This document shows positions 33,893-46,436 of a stretch of DNA of 64,000 nt, one piece after another (position 1 is the stretch's first letter; each line of letters opens with the position of its first letter). The stretch comes from Austropuccinia psidii. Lineage: Eukaryota; Basidiomycota; Pucciniomycetes; Pucciniales; Sphaerophragmiaceae. The notes below the pieces were generated by a model. It saw nothing but the letters and a program-made list of their open reading frames with translations, was not told where the DNA came from and ran no database searches. The position numbers and the translations under genes are program-made. The stretch spans positions 58,175,437 through 58,239,436 of the forward strand of contig JALGQZ010000001.1 of assembly GCA_023105745.1 (NCBI GenBank), read 5' to 3'.

Positions 33893-36693
33893 ATGCCTTC
33901 AACCAGATCAAGAGCCAGCTATAACCCCTCAAGCAGCTCCCAGAAAGGTAATAGACATGATTATGGCAGAGGCCAATCAGGTACAGAAGGAAAAGGGTCA
34001 GTTGATGACTTCCAAACATCTAGAATGGGTCATTCTGAAGCTGATAATACCATTTTACCTTCAAAAATAACTGACACCGCCACAACAAGCCTCAGTGGAC
34101 ATATACAAACCCAGCCACAGTGCATACAATAATGCACTTCATTTCAAGGAGTACCAGATCCTTGCAGACCTGTTGAAGAATTGCATGAATTCTTACCTGA
34201 CTGTGAGGAAATTACCGGGCCATCCCAATACTTGCAAATTTCTCAATGGATGGCATCCATTGATGGAGAAGAAAAACATGATGCTTTTGACACTAAAATG
34301 GAGGAAAAACAACCCTCCACCACCCAAACCAGTGCCAAAAACATCCCCAGTGGCCAGCAGCAGCAATTGCAACGTGAAAAAGCAGCCAAAAACTCCAAAC
34401 AAGGGCAAAGAGAAGGCACCAGCCCCAAAACCTTACAGCCAGGGGTACAGAATCCCAAAGATTCAACAGGATGCCATGGAGAATGTATTTCAGATGTCCA
34501 TAACCATGATGGAATTAAAAAAGAAGGAGGAAGCCAGATTAAAATATCAAAAATTATTTCTGATACTTTTGATTGTATTCCAGAGTTGTATAAAGCTATT
34601 TCTGACGTAAAAAGTCATCTTTCTGATACAAATACATCAATTTGTGACAATCTTAAAACAAATAACTTGAGTCTGAGCCAAATAAATGATACACTCAAAT
34701 GCTTTGAAAGAGTTTTAAGAACAATCAAAACTTCCAATAATGATAATTCTTTTGGCATTAAGATAAATGAACAATCTGTCATTATTAAAGAATTAACAGA
34801 CAAACATTTTGAATTCAATATTGATGACATAATTGAAACAAGAATAAAACAAGCCATAAGCACTATCAAAGAAGATAATAAAAAAGTTCTTGATGATATT
34901 TCAAAATGATTTGCTGAAGTAAAGACAAATATAGTTTCCCTGAAAAAGCATCTTGATACCTCAAGAGAGGAAATATCAAAATTAACAATGAAGCTAAATG
35001 AGGTTATATCTGATAATACTAAACAAGCAGAATTATTGAATGATATAAAATATAAAGAGGATGATCATAAAAAGAATGTCATAAGCTCTATACAGAACTT
35101 GCAACATGAATTAAGAAATTCACAAAGGTGTAACAACAGTAAAATGAATGATATTGAACAACTGCTAAACACTTTACCAAAAATTTCTACACCTCTGAAT
35201 CAAAATGAATATGCAAGAATTCCCAATCCACAAGTATTGGATATTGAAAATTTACAGTTAAAAATGAATTTTATACTTATTTTCATAACTTAGAACCATC
35301 AATTGGCCAAGCACTCTTGAAAGAAGTTCCAAAACTTAAAGAATGGCCTCATTTCAGTGGTGAAGGAGAGTATGACCATATGGAATTCATTAGAGGTATT
35401 GAAATGATCAAAGAGGATTTTGAATTACCAGACATATTGGTAACAGCCAGATTTAACACCTTGTTTACCAAATCAGCTCACAGATGGTACATCAAAATAA
35501 GACAAGCACATGGACACCAGAGTTGGACTTGGTGGAAAGCCCAAATCATTAAAAAATGAGCAAATGATGCTTGGAGGTTTAAATTTGAAACAGCCTTTGA
35601 ATCTGCCAAATTTAATGCTGATGAAGACAAAGCTTTACCATGGTTTTGCCAACAAAAAGACAGATCAACAGCATTATATCCTGACATGTCAGAATTTATG
35701 ATCCATAGAAAAATTCTGAGACAATGTGGAGGTGACTTAGAGCATGCTATCAAAAGCAGGAATACTGAGAAATCTTCAGTAGAGGATATTATCAATATAT
35801 TAGAAGAAGTAACCACCAGAATCAAAATTGGTTCTAGTAGGTTGAATCTCAAAACAAGGTTTAATACACCTTGCAAAGATTCTGTGGACAAAAACCCCAA
35901 ATAAAATTCTAATAATATTAAGTATAAATCTGCAGATACAGTCAGAAAGTGCCATATTTTCCAAAGCACCACCCATTTAGCCAATACATGTACAAAGAAG
36001 GGGAAAATAAATGAAATTGATATTGAAAAGGAACCTGATGTTGAAAAAGATGACATCATTGAAGACAATTCAGATGATAAGTCATCAATATTTTCTGAAT
36101 CTTCAAAAGATATAGAAAATATCAATGCCACTTTTGACATCATGGAATCATATTCCCACTTGCCACAATTGAGCAATGGTCAACTTGATTTATCAAAAGT
36201 TCAAGATGCACAACTTATGAAAACAAAACCAAACAGGGGGAAAGGTTATACAGCTGGTAACTCCTGTATAACAGAAGTGGTGATTGACAAGAAACCCACC
36301 AAACTTTTGCTTGACCCAGGAGCCTTCTGCTCTTGTATTGGAAAATCTTTTCTTAAGACTTGTGTATCAAAGTTTGAAGACCCATTGTTACCAATTGATG
36401 GTATGAAATTCAATAGTGCAAGTAATCCAATGAAAGCATTAGGAATTTTTGAGACCAATGTCATATTCCCACACATAGATGGGAGTTTAATAATCACAGC
36501 TGAGTTTTTTGTTATGGAAAATTGCTCTAGTACCCATTTTATTTTGGGAAATGACTATTTAATCATGTATGGGATAGATTTGCATAACAACAAAGACAGA
36601 TACTTTACTATTGGGGACAATAAGTGCCAAAAATTTGCCTTTTTACCATTTAAAAGACAAATTAAAGTAAACAAAGGATCACAGTCAACTTAG
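33893..36693 (+). pseudogene. gag: Element E gag-protease (beta frame), decayed
   Basis: ATG 33893 (MPSTRSRASY); stops at 34130, 34907 and about 35291, then a frameshift, and further stops at 35557 and 35902. Order: Ser-rich N-part, region overlapping alpha, long coiled coil (about 34560-35270, rich in Ile/Lys/Asn), capsid region (WPHFSGEGEYDHMEFIRGIE, WYIKIRQAHGHQSWTWWKAQ), GGDLEHA, and a damaged knuckle CHIFQSTTHLANTC near 35950 (second Cys lost). The protease reads DPG instead of DTG at 36313-36321. Confidence 0.88.
34095..34610 (+). CDS. Element E alpha ORF (overlapping gag N-terminal protein)
   Basis: 171 codons in the +1 frame relative to beta; the nominal start at 34095 is GTG, so the true N-terminus is uncertain. 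It carries MNSYLTVRKLPG, GWHPL, PVASSS, PYSQGYRIPKIQQDAMENVF and MMELKKKEEARLK, matching alpha of A, C and F in order. The usual FPKK stop is lost and the frame runs about 20 codons further into coiled-coil DNA. Beta is open throughout the overlap (34181 onward). Confidence 0.65.
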   Translation: MDIYKPSHSAYNNALHFKEYQILADLLKNCMNSYLTVRKLPGHPNTCKFLNGWHPLMEKKNMMLLTLKWRKNNPPPPKPVPKTSPVASSSNCNVKKQPKTPNKGKEKAPAPKPYSQGYRIPKIQQDAMENVFQMSITMMELKKKEEARLKYQKLFLILLIVFQSCIKLFLT

Positions 36694-36699
36694 AGTTAG

Positions 36700-39600
36700 A
36701 GTAATTCAATTCTGAACAGTTAAACGAGGCTGAAATAAGCCTTCATCTGACTAATAAACGAGAAAATGAACTTTCTTCCCTTTTGTATGACCACAGAGGA
36801 GCATTTGCTTCAGACAAAGAACCTCTAGGAGAAATTATTGGTCATGAAGTTGACATCATTCTTAACATTGAGAGACCTTATCCACCACTCTTGAGAAGAC
36901 CTGCATATCCAGCAAGTCCAAAATAAAGAGAAGCTCTAGAAATTCATATCAAAGAACTTCTGGACCTTGGTGTAATAAGAAAAGTAGGCCACAATGAAGA
37001 AGTAGAAATAACTACACCAGTCATAGTGGCATGGCATAAACGAAAATCTAGAGTGGTTGGGGACCTTAGAGCTCTGAACACTTACACTGTTCCAGACAGA
37101 TACCCAACACCAAAAATCCAAATTGCCCTTACTTAAATATCTCAAGCAGTGTATATAACCACTATGGATGCCCTTAAAGGATTCCATCAAGATGTGGTGA
37201 CACCAAGAGCAAGAAAATACTTGAGAATTATTGTTCATTGTGGAGTGTATGAATACTTGAGGATGCCCTTTGGTATAAAAAATGACCCTTCACACTTCCA
37301 AAGAATGATGAACCAAATCTTCCCTGAAGAACTCTCAGAGGGATGGTTAATGATTTACAATGATGACATTATTGTCTGTTCCAAAACTTGGGAGGAGCAC
37401 ATGCACAGATTGTCCAGAGTTTTGACAAAAATTCAATCAGTAAACATGAAAATGTCCTTGAAAAAATGTCATTTTGGATTTAAAGAACTTAAAGCACTAG
37501 GACATGTTGTATCTGGTTTGTCCCTTGGAATTGACAAAAACAAAGTTGCAGCAGTACTTCTAAAACCCATGCCTCAGAAAAAGAAGGAAATTCAGACATT
37601 CTTAGTTTTTGCAGGATATTACAGGCAACACATTAAAGATTCTGCATCCATAGAAAGACCACTTTATGAATTGTGTGACAAAGACACAGTATTTGAAATG
37701 ACTGTTGACAGAGTCAAGGCTTTTGAGTCTCTAAGAGAAGCCTTGACCACTGCTCCACTCTTACTGATTCCAGACTTTAAATTACCTTTCAAATTGTATA
37801 TTGATGCATCAGGGGATGGACTGGGTGCTGCACTTCACCAAGTTCAGATCATGAATGATAAAACTGTAGAAGGACCCATATGTTTCATATCCAGGCAAAT
37901 CAAACCAACTGAAGCCAGATATGGGGCAAGTCAAATGGAATGTCTATGCCTTGTCTGGGCCTTGGAGAAATTGAACTAATTATTAGGGGGATGTGTTTTT
38001 GAAGTGATAACAGATTGTACAGCTGTCAAATCACTTTTAAACATGAAAACACCCAACAGGCATATGCTCAGATGGCAAATAGCTATACAAGAATACAGGG
38101 GCAATATGACTATTGTTCATAAGGATGGGAATATTCATAAGAATGCAGATGGACTGAGCAGATGGCCATTACCAAATAATATTGATAATCCTTCTTATGT
38201 GCCAGAAGAAGCTTACCCACAGATCCCAATAGAAGGAATAAGTGTTACAGACTTGAACACCACCTTCTTTGAATAAGTCAGAAATAGTTACAATCAAGAT
38301 AAGAATTGTAGCATCTTATGCCAATTACTTAACAAAGACTGTAAAGACAACTCTCTAATACATGCCTTGGATGAAGTATGGAAAAAATCTTATGATGAAG
38401 GAAGATTTCACCTACTGGATGGTATAATTTACCACAGGACCAAGCACACATGTGTCATGACAGTTGTGGACAGGTCATTAATCAATCTTGTACTGAAGGA
38501 ATGCCATGATAGCCCCTTTTCAGGACATCTGTCTGAAGACAGAACAAGAGAGAAAGTAAAGACCTGAATATGGTGGCCAATGTGGCAGAAAGATGTTGCA
38601 GAGTATTGCAAGACCTGTGACAGATGCAAAAAGGCAAATAAATCCACTGGCAAGAGACTTGGAAATATGATAAAAATCCAAGAACCAAGCAGACCTTGGG
38701 AAATTGTCCATATGGGTTGGGTAACTTGCCTACCACCAGGAGGTGAAAGAAGTTATAATGCTTGCCTAGTAATTGTGGATAGATTCAGTAAAACTCCAAT
38801 CTTTTTACCATGTCACAAGGATGATACAGCCATGGATACAGCTCTTCTGATATGAAATAGAGTAGTGTCATGGACTGGGATATTTACAAATATCATTAGT
38901 GATAGGGATCCCAAATTCACTTCAGCACTATGGATAAATCTTCACCAATTATTTGGCACTAAACGGTCTTTTTCTACAGTCAACCACCCACAAACTGATG
39001 GCCTGGCTGAAAGGATTATCCAAACCTTAGAGGACATGGTATGAAGATTTTGTGAATATGGCCTTGAATTCAAAGATAGTGATGGTTTCACGCATGATTG
39101 GTTTACTCTTCTACCTGCACTGGAACTGGCATACAAAACCTCCATTCAGGCCAGCACCAGTGAGACTCCTGCTATTTTGGAAAAAGGATGGAATCCCAAA
39201 TTACCCCAAGATTCTTTAAGGAAAGATTTGGTTGAAATAAATCCTACAGCTGCCAGCTTCAAAGGAACTCTAGACAGAGCCAGAAAGCATGCAGTAAAAT
39301 GCATGGAAAACTCATTTGCATATGCTAAAGATAAATGGGACAAATCACATGCCACTCCAGATTTCAAGGTAGGGGATTAAGTACTAGTATCCACCACCAA
39401 CTTCAATAGAATCAAAGGATGTAAAAAGCTCAAAGACTCCTTTGCAGGACCTTTTGTTATTAAAGCCCTCCATGAAGAAAATCCTATTGAAGTAGAATTA
39501 TTTGAAGAGCTTAGTAATAAGCATCCTACATTTCCAGTGAGCTTGGTAAAGCCATATAAATCTAGTGATGCTGAGAAATTTCCCTTGAGGAATAAGGTTC

Positions 39601-39815
39601 CCCAAGTTATAGCTCCTATTGAGACATCTGGTACTAAGAAAATTACCAAAGTTCTTAAAGAAAGAAAATTAAGAACCAAGAAAGTGAGGGAATACCTTGT
39701 TAGGTACACTGACCCAACTTGTGAAGATGAATGGTTAGAAGAAAAAGATATACCAGAAGCTACCAAATTCCTCAGGAGATTCAGACACACTAGAAATACA
39801 AATATTTCAAAGTAA
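36700..39815 (+). pseudogene. pol: Element E pol: RT, RNase H, integrase, chromodomain; decayed
   Basis: A single frame with stops near 36924, 37136, 37977, 38274, 38565, 38853, 39043 and 39378. RT catalytic box reads YNDD (37356-37367) where A and F have YIDD. RNase H motifs [27 protein letters not shown] and HKNADGLSR are present. In integrase the HHCC region is recognisable, but the first catalytic Asp is lost (MGW for MDW near 38713); SDRDPKF and DGLAERIIQTLED remain. The C-terminus has YLVRYTDPTCEDEWLEEKDI, a chromodomain-like end. Confidence 0.9.
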
Positions 39816-39828
39816 TATTCTTTTTTTA

Positions 39829-39839
39829 GGGGGAGGGAA
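39829..39839 (+). other. Polypurine tract of element E
   Basis: AGGGGGAGGGAA directly before the 3' LTR TGTGAGCC. Confidence 0.8.
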
Positions 39840-41665
39840 TGTGAGCCTTAGAGGTAATTTCATATACCCAAAAGACCACAAATACAAAATTAACATATAA
39901 ATATAAATAAAATAAATTTATTTATATTATTAAAATGAAAAACAAAATATAAATACAAAATTATATTCACAATTAAGAAATTCAATTACAATTTAAAAAT
40001 AAAATTAAATTAAATTTTGAAATTATAAAATTACATTTATACTTGAAAAAATTAAGTAAAAATGAATTTTTAACAAAATTGTAAAAAAATAAATAAATTT
40101 GAAAATAAGTCAAGTAAAAATTATCATAACTTTTTATTTAATAAATAAACATATAAAAATTCTTTCACCATTGGATTCCTCATAAAAAATCAGGTGGGGT
40201 CACCTGTGAGTGAAGATTTTGTAGCTCAACTCTAAATAAGCTTAAATTAAGTTTTTAGTATTTTCTGTATGAAAATTGAAAATCCTCATAGCTTTAATTT
40301 AATTCACATCACATGTAGTGTTAATCACCAAAATTTGTGTTAAAATTGAGGTGTTTTGTATATTTTAGAAGTTATGAGGAATTAAAGTATTTTCAATTGA
40401 ATTCAATTGAAATGTCAAAATGTGCGTATGTATTACATAAGTGAACTTTGATTTACATATGAGATATCAATTATTACTATATTGAACTGTACAACTCAAT
40501 TGAATTACATATGTAAATTATAAGTATAATACATGATGAGGAATTAAAGGAAAAATAAATTGGAAAGATTAAGTTTGGGGGGGAAAAGGAACTCCAGCTC
40601 TAAGGGGGAGCTAGACCCCCAAAATCCTTGCTGACAGGCGTGTGGTGTCAAAATTCATGCAAAAGTTCATCACTTTTGGCCTGGAATTGAGTTTCAGGGC
40701 TGTGGACTCAATTGATGATGAGGTTTTGATACCAACTGGGGTAGCTTTAGCTGTTGCCAAGGGGGTAAAACTACCCTTAAGATAAAGCAATAAAAGTAAA
40801 AACAGTTTTAGCTGGTTTTGACGTCTCTTACACACATTCTGACGTGTTTTAAAGGCTCTAGACCAGGTATTGGTATAGTAAAGGCTGATTTAAGGGTCTA
40901 AAATGGCTAAAAATGGCTTAAACCAGCCCTTTTTTGGTCTAAACCAGGGTTCAATGATGCCATAATTGGCTTTTCTCTTGTCAGACTGTCTTTCACGACT
41001 GACAAGAGTAAATTTTACTTCTGGAGTAAGAAAATTGATGGCTATAGAAGAATGTCTTCTTTGCCTCACTTTTCTCTTTATGTTAGAATCTTTTCCTTTT
41101 ATAATTAGTTTAAACACTGTTAAACCAATCAATAAAAGATTCCAACCACCTTTTTTAAATCATTTTAAACCTTTTAACCACGTGAAAAAATCATTATAAT
41201 CATTGTTTGTAGCTTTTATAATCATTTTTACCCCTGAATCACCCCAAAAGTGAATTAAAGTATCTTTCATCACTGTAAACTTTGTCACTTTATTTCCAAA
41301 TTTACTATGGTCACTTTTGGGGGTGTTTTCTCTTTAATATTATTTTTAAAGACTTTGTTCTTTAATCAATGGCTTGCAGTTATTTGCTCAATTAATTAAA
41401 ATTCAAATTGCTCCTGAATAAATTTCTTTTGTAGTGTTAAATATCTCTTGTAGAGTATTTTTGGATAAATTCTTATTGTTGGTAAAACAATAAATCTTTA
41501 GAATATTACTTTTTTATACTAATAAAGTTATAAACAATAAAATTGGCGTGTTTTCTCTTCAAAATAATATTTCTTACTATTTTTAATTGATTTTTACCTT
41601 ATACAAATTTTGAGGACAGGAAAAGTACTTGCTTTTTAATTAAAGTTTCATATCCACACATTACA
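39840..41665 (+). repeat. 3' LTR of element E (1826 bp)
   Basis: TGTGAGCCTTAGAGG...CACACATTACA, followed by AACAC. Colinear with the 5' LTR. No gene inside. Confidence 0.94.
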
Positions 41666-41839
41666 AACACTGTTTTGTTGGGAAGAAACCTTAAAAACAT
41701 CCAGGGGCTCCACTTTCCAACATTGGGCAGTATCTGTGGAGTAAAGGAATGGTCTTTTTGGGAAATATTTCCCAGCTCCTGAAGCTCCTACTGCTGAAAA
41801 TACTCCAGTGTTTTACATCTGCAAGTATTGTGGATTTCC

Positions 41840-42650
41840 TTGATTTATTAGGATACTCATATTACAAATTAGTGACTGGATCCAGGAAGAGGGATGTGGT
41901 CAGGTGGACACATGTTGAAAGGCCCATTCCAACTGGTGGTAGGACAATTTATTCCAGCTAAGAGGTCACCATTTCTATGATCAATAGTCAAGGTGTGGTG
42001 AAGAGATTTAGAAGAATTGCCAATTCTTCCACTGATCCCAATGCTGAAGGTAGTGATGAGCTAGATGGCAAAGAAGTTGAGGTGGTACCCAACTCTATTA
42101 GCCACCAATCCAGTACTTCACCTTCCCAACCTCCATCCAGAAGATTTAAAAGTAAAGTAATACCTAGCACCCCCAGAGACTTTCAACAAGTCCTTTCCAC
42201 TATTCCATCTTCTATTCCTCCTCCTTCCCCAAATTCTTACACTGCCAGGCCTGCCCTGGTCTCACCAATGAGACAATCACCCATCCTACAGCCCAGATAT
42301 TATTGAATGGTCACCTGCAAACAACTAAAGCCTGTGGCCAGCTCCATAACAAGAAGATAAGATTGCTTGCCTTTGCCGTTTTCTGCTGCCCAAGTATTTC
42401 AGGAAAGGGAACATTGGCCTATCTGGGTTATCAGAGATTATCCAAAGATAATGAATGAAGGCCAAGATTCTGTGGCCAGGTCTTTTATAAGAGTTTACAG
42501 AAATAGTAGGGAGATAATTACTTATGCTAATGATGGTATGATCGGTAGTACTTCTCCTGCAGAGCTGGTTGCTAAATTGGCATGGTATGAGGAGTAACTG
42601 ATTAATGACTTCCAGAGAGCCTTTGATGATTTGGGTAGATATAACTAGCT
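41840..42650 (+). pseudogene. Unassigned repeat-associated ORF, broken
   Basis: Plus-strand frames 41749-41961, 41977-42306 and 42367-42597 look like pieces of one protein: KRDVVRWTHVERPIPTGG, NSQGVVKRFRRIANSSTDPN, a Ser/Pro-rich middle (STSPSQPPSRRF, SIPPPSPN), then LPFSAAQVFQEREHWPIWV, ARSFIRVYRNSREIITYAND and ELVAKLAWYEE, with a final NDFQRAFDDLGR before a stop near 42648. I recall similar highly repeated hypothetical proteins from myrtle rust but know no function or domain. Stops and frame changes show decay. Confidence 0.55.
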
Positions 42651-43404
42651 TCCTTGTCCTTTTTTTGTGCTTGGTTTGACTTTCATTCCCATGCTTATAG
42701 CTACTCAAATTAAAGGTAAAAATAAATGCAACTTCTCAATACATGATATGGAAGCAGATGCTGCTGCTTTATAAAGAAATGAAAAGAAAAAAGAATTATA
42801 CAAGCAAAGAAAGAAAAGAAAATTAAATTAAATAAAACAAAAAATAATAGATAAATCAAGCTTCTGAGAGGTGTCTTTCTTGTGATGATTTGCTTGAATT
42901 TTGGTCATAACTTTTCCTGAAAGATAGAAAAAAGCATTTTTCACTCACAGAGTGGCCAATGTGCTGTTTTACAAGAAGTAGAACCCTCAATGCATACCAG
43001 GATGATGATATTACTTTCATAGCTTCTACTCCCCACCAAGCACCATAAAAGAACAGAAAGACTTTGCCATAAATGACTTTGAGCTAATTAATGTCTTTAA
43101 TAATGATAAAGGTCATAATTTAGAATAAGAAAATAGAAAAGAAATAAGGAGGGATTTGTCCATCTCTTTATGAAAGGTCCAAATTTGAGGGGGTTGAGGT
43201 TACAAGGCCTTCTAAACCTGTCCAAAGAAATTGACAAGTTCTCACAAATTGGCTGAGGTAATACTTAAAATATATTTGGGTAGAGTACCCCCTTAAAGGG
43301 GCATTCCAGGAGAGGAACTTACTTTCATAACTTCTACTCTGCATCAAGCACCATAAAAACAAATTCTTGGGGTATTTGAGACAAGCTTTTCAGTTTACAA
43401 AGTG
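42651..43404. other. Unassigned spacer with a direct repeat, probably 3' end of element H
   Basis: Two direct copies of about 38 bp (near 43010-43048 and 43323-43361; CTTTCATA.CTTCTACTC...ATCAAGCACCATAAAA, roughly 87% identical). On the minus strand a GGGGGTAC stretch (about 43288) just downstream of the H chromodomain could be its polypurine tract and LTR start. No ORF of note. Confidence 0.45.
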
Positions 43405-44454
43405 TGTAAATCCTTGACAGGTTCTGGTGAGCTAGTAAGGTTGGAAGCTGGCTCCCAGGTTTTTCTTTCTGGGTCTTCACTGAATCTTTTCCACTCTAAA
43501 AGATAACATAAATTACCTCTCTTGAGCTTTGATTCCAGAGCCTTAATCACTTCCCATTCCTCCTTCTCCTCCACTAAGACTGGTGGTGGTGGAAATTGAT
43601 GTTAGTTTGGGATAGTGGATTGCTTGACTGGTTCCAATAAGAACACATGGAAAACAGGGTGAACTGACTTCCATTGTTGAGGAAACTTGAGGTGATATGC
43701 ATTGCTACCAATCTTCTTCAAGAGTTCAAAAGGTCCCAACCATCTTTCTGAGAGTTTCTTGGTGGGTCTTGTGATCTTGATATTCTTTGAGGCTAGCCTT
43801 ACTTTGTCCACAGGTTGGAAATAAGGTGAAATTTTCCTCTTTCTATCTGAATAATCATTAACTTTCCTCATTTCTGACTCTAATTCTTCTTTGAATAACT
43901 GATTTACTGATTGCAGTTTTTTTGATAGCTCTCCAGCAGATTTGTCTTAAGAAGAAATGTGAATTGAATCAAAACAGACATTTCCTCCATAGATTGTGAA
44001 AAAGGTTTATTGCTTTTTTAGTGAATGTTCTGCATTATAATAGGAAAATTCAGCCAGAGGGAGCAAGATGTTCCAGTCATCTTTATAGTAGCTGAAGTAC
44101 ATCTGAAGATACTTTTATAGAATGGTTTTCACCATCTATGTCTGTCCATCTGTTTCAGGATGAAAAGAAGCTGAAAGATCTTTTGATATTTTGAGCTGCT
44201 GACATAATTGAGTCCAGAATGATGAAGCAAATAAGGAACCTCTATCACTGACAATACTGACCAGAAAGCCAAGCTTGGAAAAGAAATTGCTGAAAAAGAT
44301 TTGAGGTAAGTCAGGGGAATCAATTGTTGAATAAGTTGGAATGAATATTTCCATTTTTGATAATCTGTGCACAACTACTAAAATTGAGTCAAACTTGTTG
44401 GACAGTGGCAATTGAGTGATAAAGTCCATTTATAATGAATTCCAAGGAACAGAT
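43405..44454 (-). pseudogene. pol: Element H integrase core (3' part), GPY/F-like region and chromodomain
   Basis: Minus-strand continuation of the integrase interrupted by F at 44454/55098. Blocks: MDFITQLPLSNKFDSILVVV, SDRGSLFASSFWTQLCQQLK and HPETDGQT; then a frameshifted stretch, RPTKKLSERWLGPFELLKKI, QWKSVHPVFHVFLLEPVKQS, and a chromodomain-like end (CYLLEWKRFSEDPER...TWEP) near 43430-43560. A stop replaces the residue before MDFITQL, and several others follow. H is a chromovirus distinct from A-G. Confidence 0.85.
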
Positions 44455-45678
44455 TGTGAGCCTTTGAGATATGACCACATACCCAATAAGGTCACAAGAG
44501 AGACTCAGAATAATTATACCTTTCAGATAATTATACTAAAATTACTTAGAATAATTATACATTAAAAATAATTACTTCAAAAATACAAAAATACCATAGA
44601 TTGGTACAAAAATTGGTTTAACTTAAAAACCAATGAATCAACATGTGAAATAAATTATACCATTGGATTCCCCATGGTAAAATACACATATACCATTTTT
44701 ATGGCATATCTGTAAAGTCAATATTTAATGAGTTATAAGGAATAATACCTTATAGAAGCCATAAATCCTTATTTATTTCAGGAACCAATGAGACAACATG
44801 TGAAATAAATTGTACCATTGGATTTCCCATGAAATTTCACACATAAAATAATTAATAAGCTAATTTCCAAAGTTAATACTTAAGGAATTAACCTCAATAT
44901 ATGCACTTTTTTGGTCAACGCATATATTCAAGGATCATAGCTAATATCTCTTGAACTATACAAGATAGAGTGATGAGCCAAAAATAAAGCTACCACGTAA
45001 TTACGGTAAGAACACAGATATGAACTTTATCTTACAATTCATAAACAAGGTTAAAACCTATGATGAAATATTAATAAAAATCAACAGAGATGTTGACCAC
45101 TTTGTTGTTGTGAAAGTGGTTCAAACTTAAAATAAAGCACACAGTTGGATTCTACTAGTTCATTCGTGAAGAATGATGTAATTTTTATTATTAAATTCAG
45201 GGTATAACGCCCTGAAATCATGATTTGAAGTTAAAAAAATTGAATTTCGACAGAAAAGATGAGTTACAAGAAAAATCATCAAAATTAGAGTTTTGATGAT
45301 GTAATGCTCTCTGAGTAGCTGTAGCGTGTAAAGATTCAAAGTTATTAAGGATCAGAGGTTGAGTTTAAATTGAGCAGTTATGATCACCTACTGTAACCTT
45401 AAATTAAGTTTAACAGTCATATGAGTGATAAATTTGGTGAATACTATTAGTTTATGATGAAAACTAATAAAATCCACGAAATTTGGGGTTCTTCCAAGCC
45501 TATGATGTCATCAACTTTAGAGTTATAGTGATAACTCTAAATAATGGTGTAATAATGATGCAATATGGTTTGATCATGATGTAATCATCCCCAAACCTTA
45601 AAATATTGATCCATTCCAGTGGATATGATCAGTAAAAGTCTACTAGATGCCTGTTGGACTCTAGGAGGGAGGTATTTA

Positions 45679-45750
45679 CTATAAATAGAGCTCTTTTTAC
45701 TCTATTTTCCCCTCAGACGCATCAAAAACATTAAATCAATTAAATCAAAG
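45679..45750 (+). promoter_or_regulatory. F LTR core promoter and first-exon donor
   Basis: CTATAAATAG at 45679-45688, then a pyrimidine-rich ACTCTATTTTCCCCTCAGAC about 25-35 bp downstream (likely start region), then AAATCAAAG followed by GTAATT (donor at 45751). The same order is kept in the 3' LTR (TATA 54342, donor 54413) and in element C (donor 17755-17756, GTAAAA). The donor assignment is inference. Confidence 0.55.
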
Positions 45751-46380
45751 GTAATTTCTTTATTCTTTATATATAAAACCATTATATTATTAAAGAAAAA
45801 AGACCACCTTGTTGTAATCAGCTATTTTGACGTGATTAAATCATTTATTTAATTGTTTTTGTTAAAACTTTCTCTAAAAAACTCATTTCCACGTAAAAAT
45901 CAAGAATATTAGTAATTTTCTTTATTTTTATTGTAAATACAATTTGAAAAGGTTGTATTTATATTCATTGGCGTAGAATATTTCAAAATTATTATATTAA
46001 GTGTTAAAAGTAAGTTATTTTCTCTTATTATAATAATTTTCTCTTTATCATTATTTTAATGATTCTTTAATTAATATCAATAGTATTTATCTTAATTTAT
46101 AGCTTTAATATTGGTGATATTATTGTTATTAATTGTTTTTTATTAATAAAAAACATTTTTTACGCCTTTATTATTTGTTTGTAACAATAATAAAGTGCCT
46201 TTAAATATATGAATTATTTTATATTAATATATTTATCATATTATATTATATTTTATAATATAAATTATATTATTATATTTTATTAATAATATAATCATTT
46301 TTACGCCATAATTATAATAATTCTTTATTATTATAATGATTTTTATCTTATTTATTTCAATTATAAGGACATTCATAGTA

Positions 46381-46414
46381 CAATAAGTAAAATATTAGTA
46401 ATTTTTACTTATTG
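46381..46414 (+). other. Terminal hairpin of the F LTR
   Basis: CAATAAGTAAAA, 10-base loop, TTTTACTTATTG: a perfect 12-bp stem about 20 bases before the LTR end. In element C the same stem has A-T where F has G-C, a compensatory change. Confidence 0.7.
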
Positions 46415-46436
46415 TTTCATAGTCAAACCTTACATT

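Larger units (their letters stand above)
29937..41665 (+). mobile_element. Element E: complete but inactive Ty3/gypsy element with AACAC duplication
   Basis: Two LTRs (29937-31741, 39840-41665), primer site, leader exon, gag, protease, RT, RNase H, integrase, chromodomain-like tail and polypurine tract in order. AACAC flanks both ends (29932-29936, 41666-41670). About 11.7 kb including a nested 1674-bp solo LTR. Pol has some eight stops, and RT, protease and integrase active sites are changed, so it cannot be autonomous. Across the first 135 bp the two LTRs differ at roughly 6% by eye. Confidence 0.95.
44455..46434 (+). repeat. 5' LTR of element F (1980 bp)
   Basis: TGTGAGCCTTTGAG...CAAACCTTACA; colinear with 53071-55097 and with the C LTR. 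Contains TATA box, putative donor and the terminal hairpin listed separately. Mostly AT-rich, with scattered ACGT and ACGCC words. No ORF of note. Confidence 0.95.

Noticed and set aside
41666..41825. Minus-strand frame across the E target site with a P-loop-like GASGAGKY
   Set aside because: The frame is short, starts after a stop, and the opposite strand reads equally well; no ATPase motifs follow.
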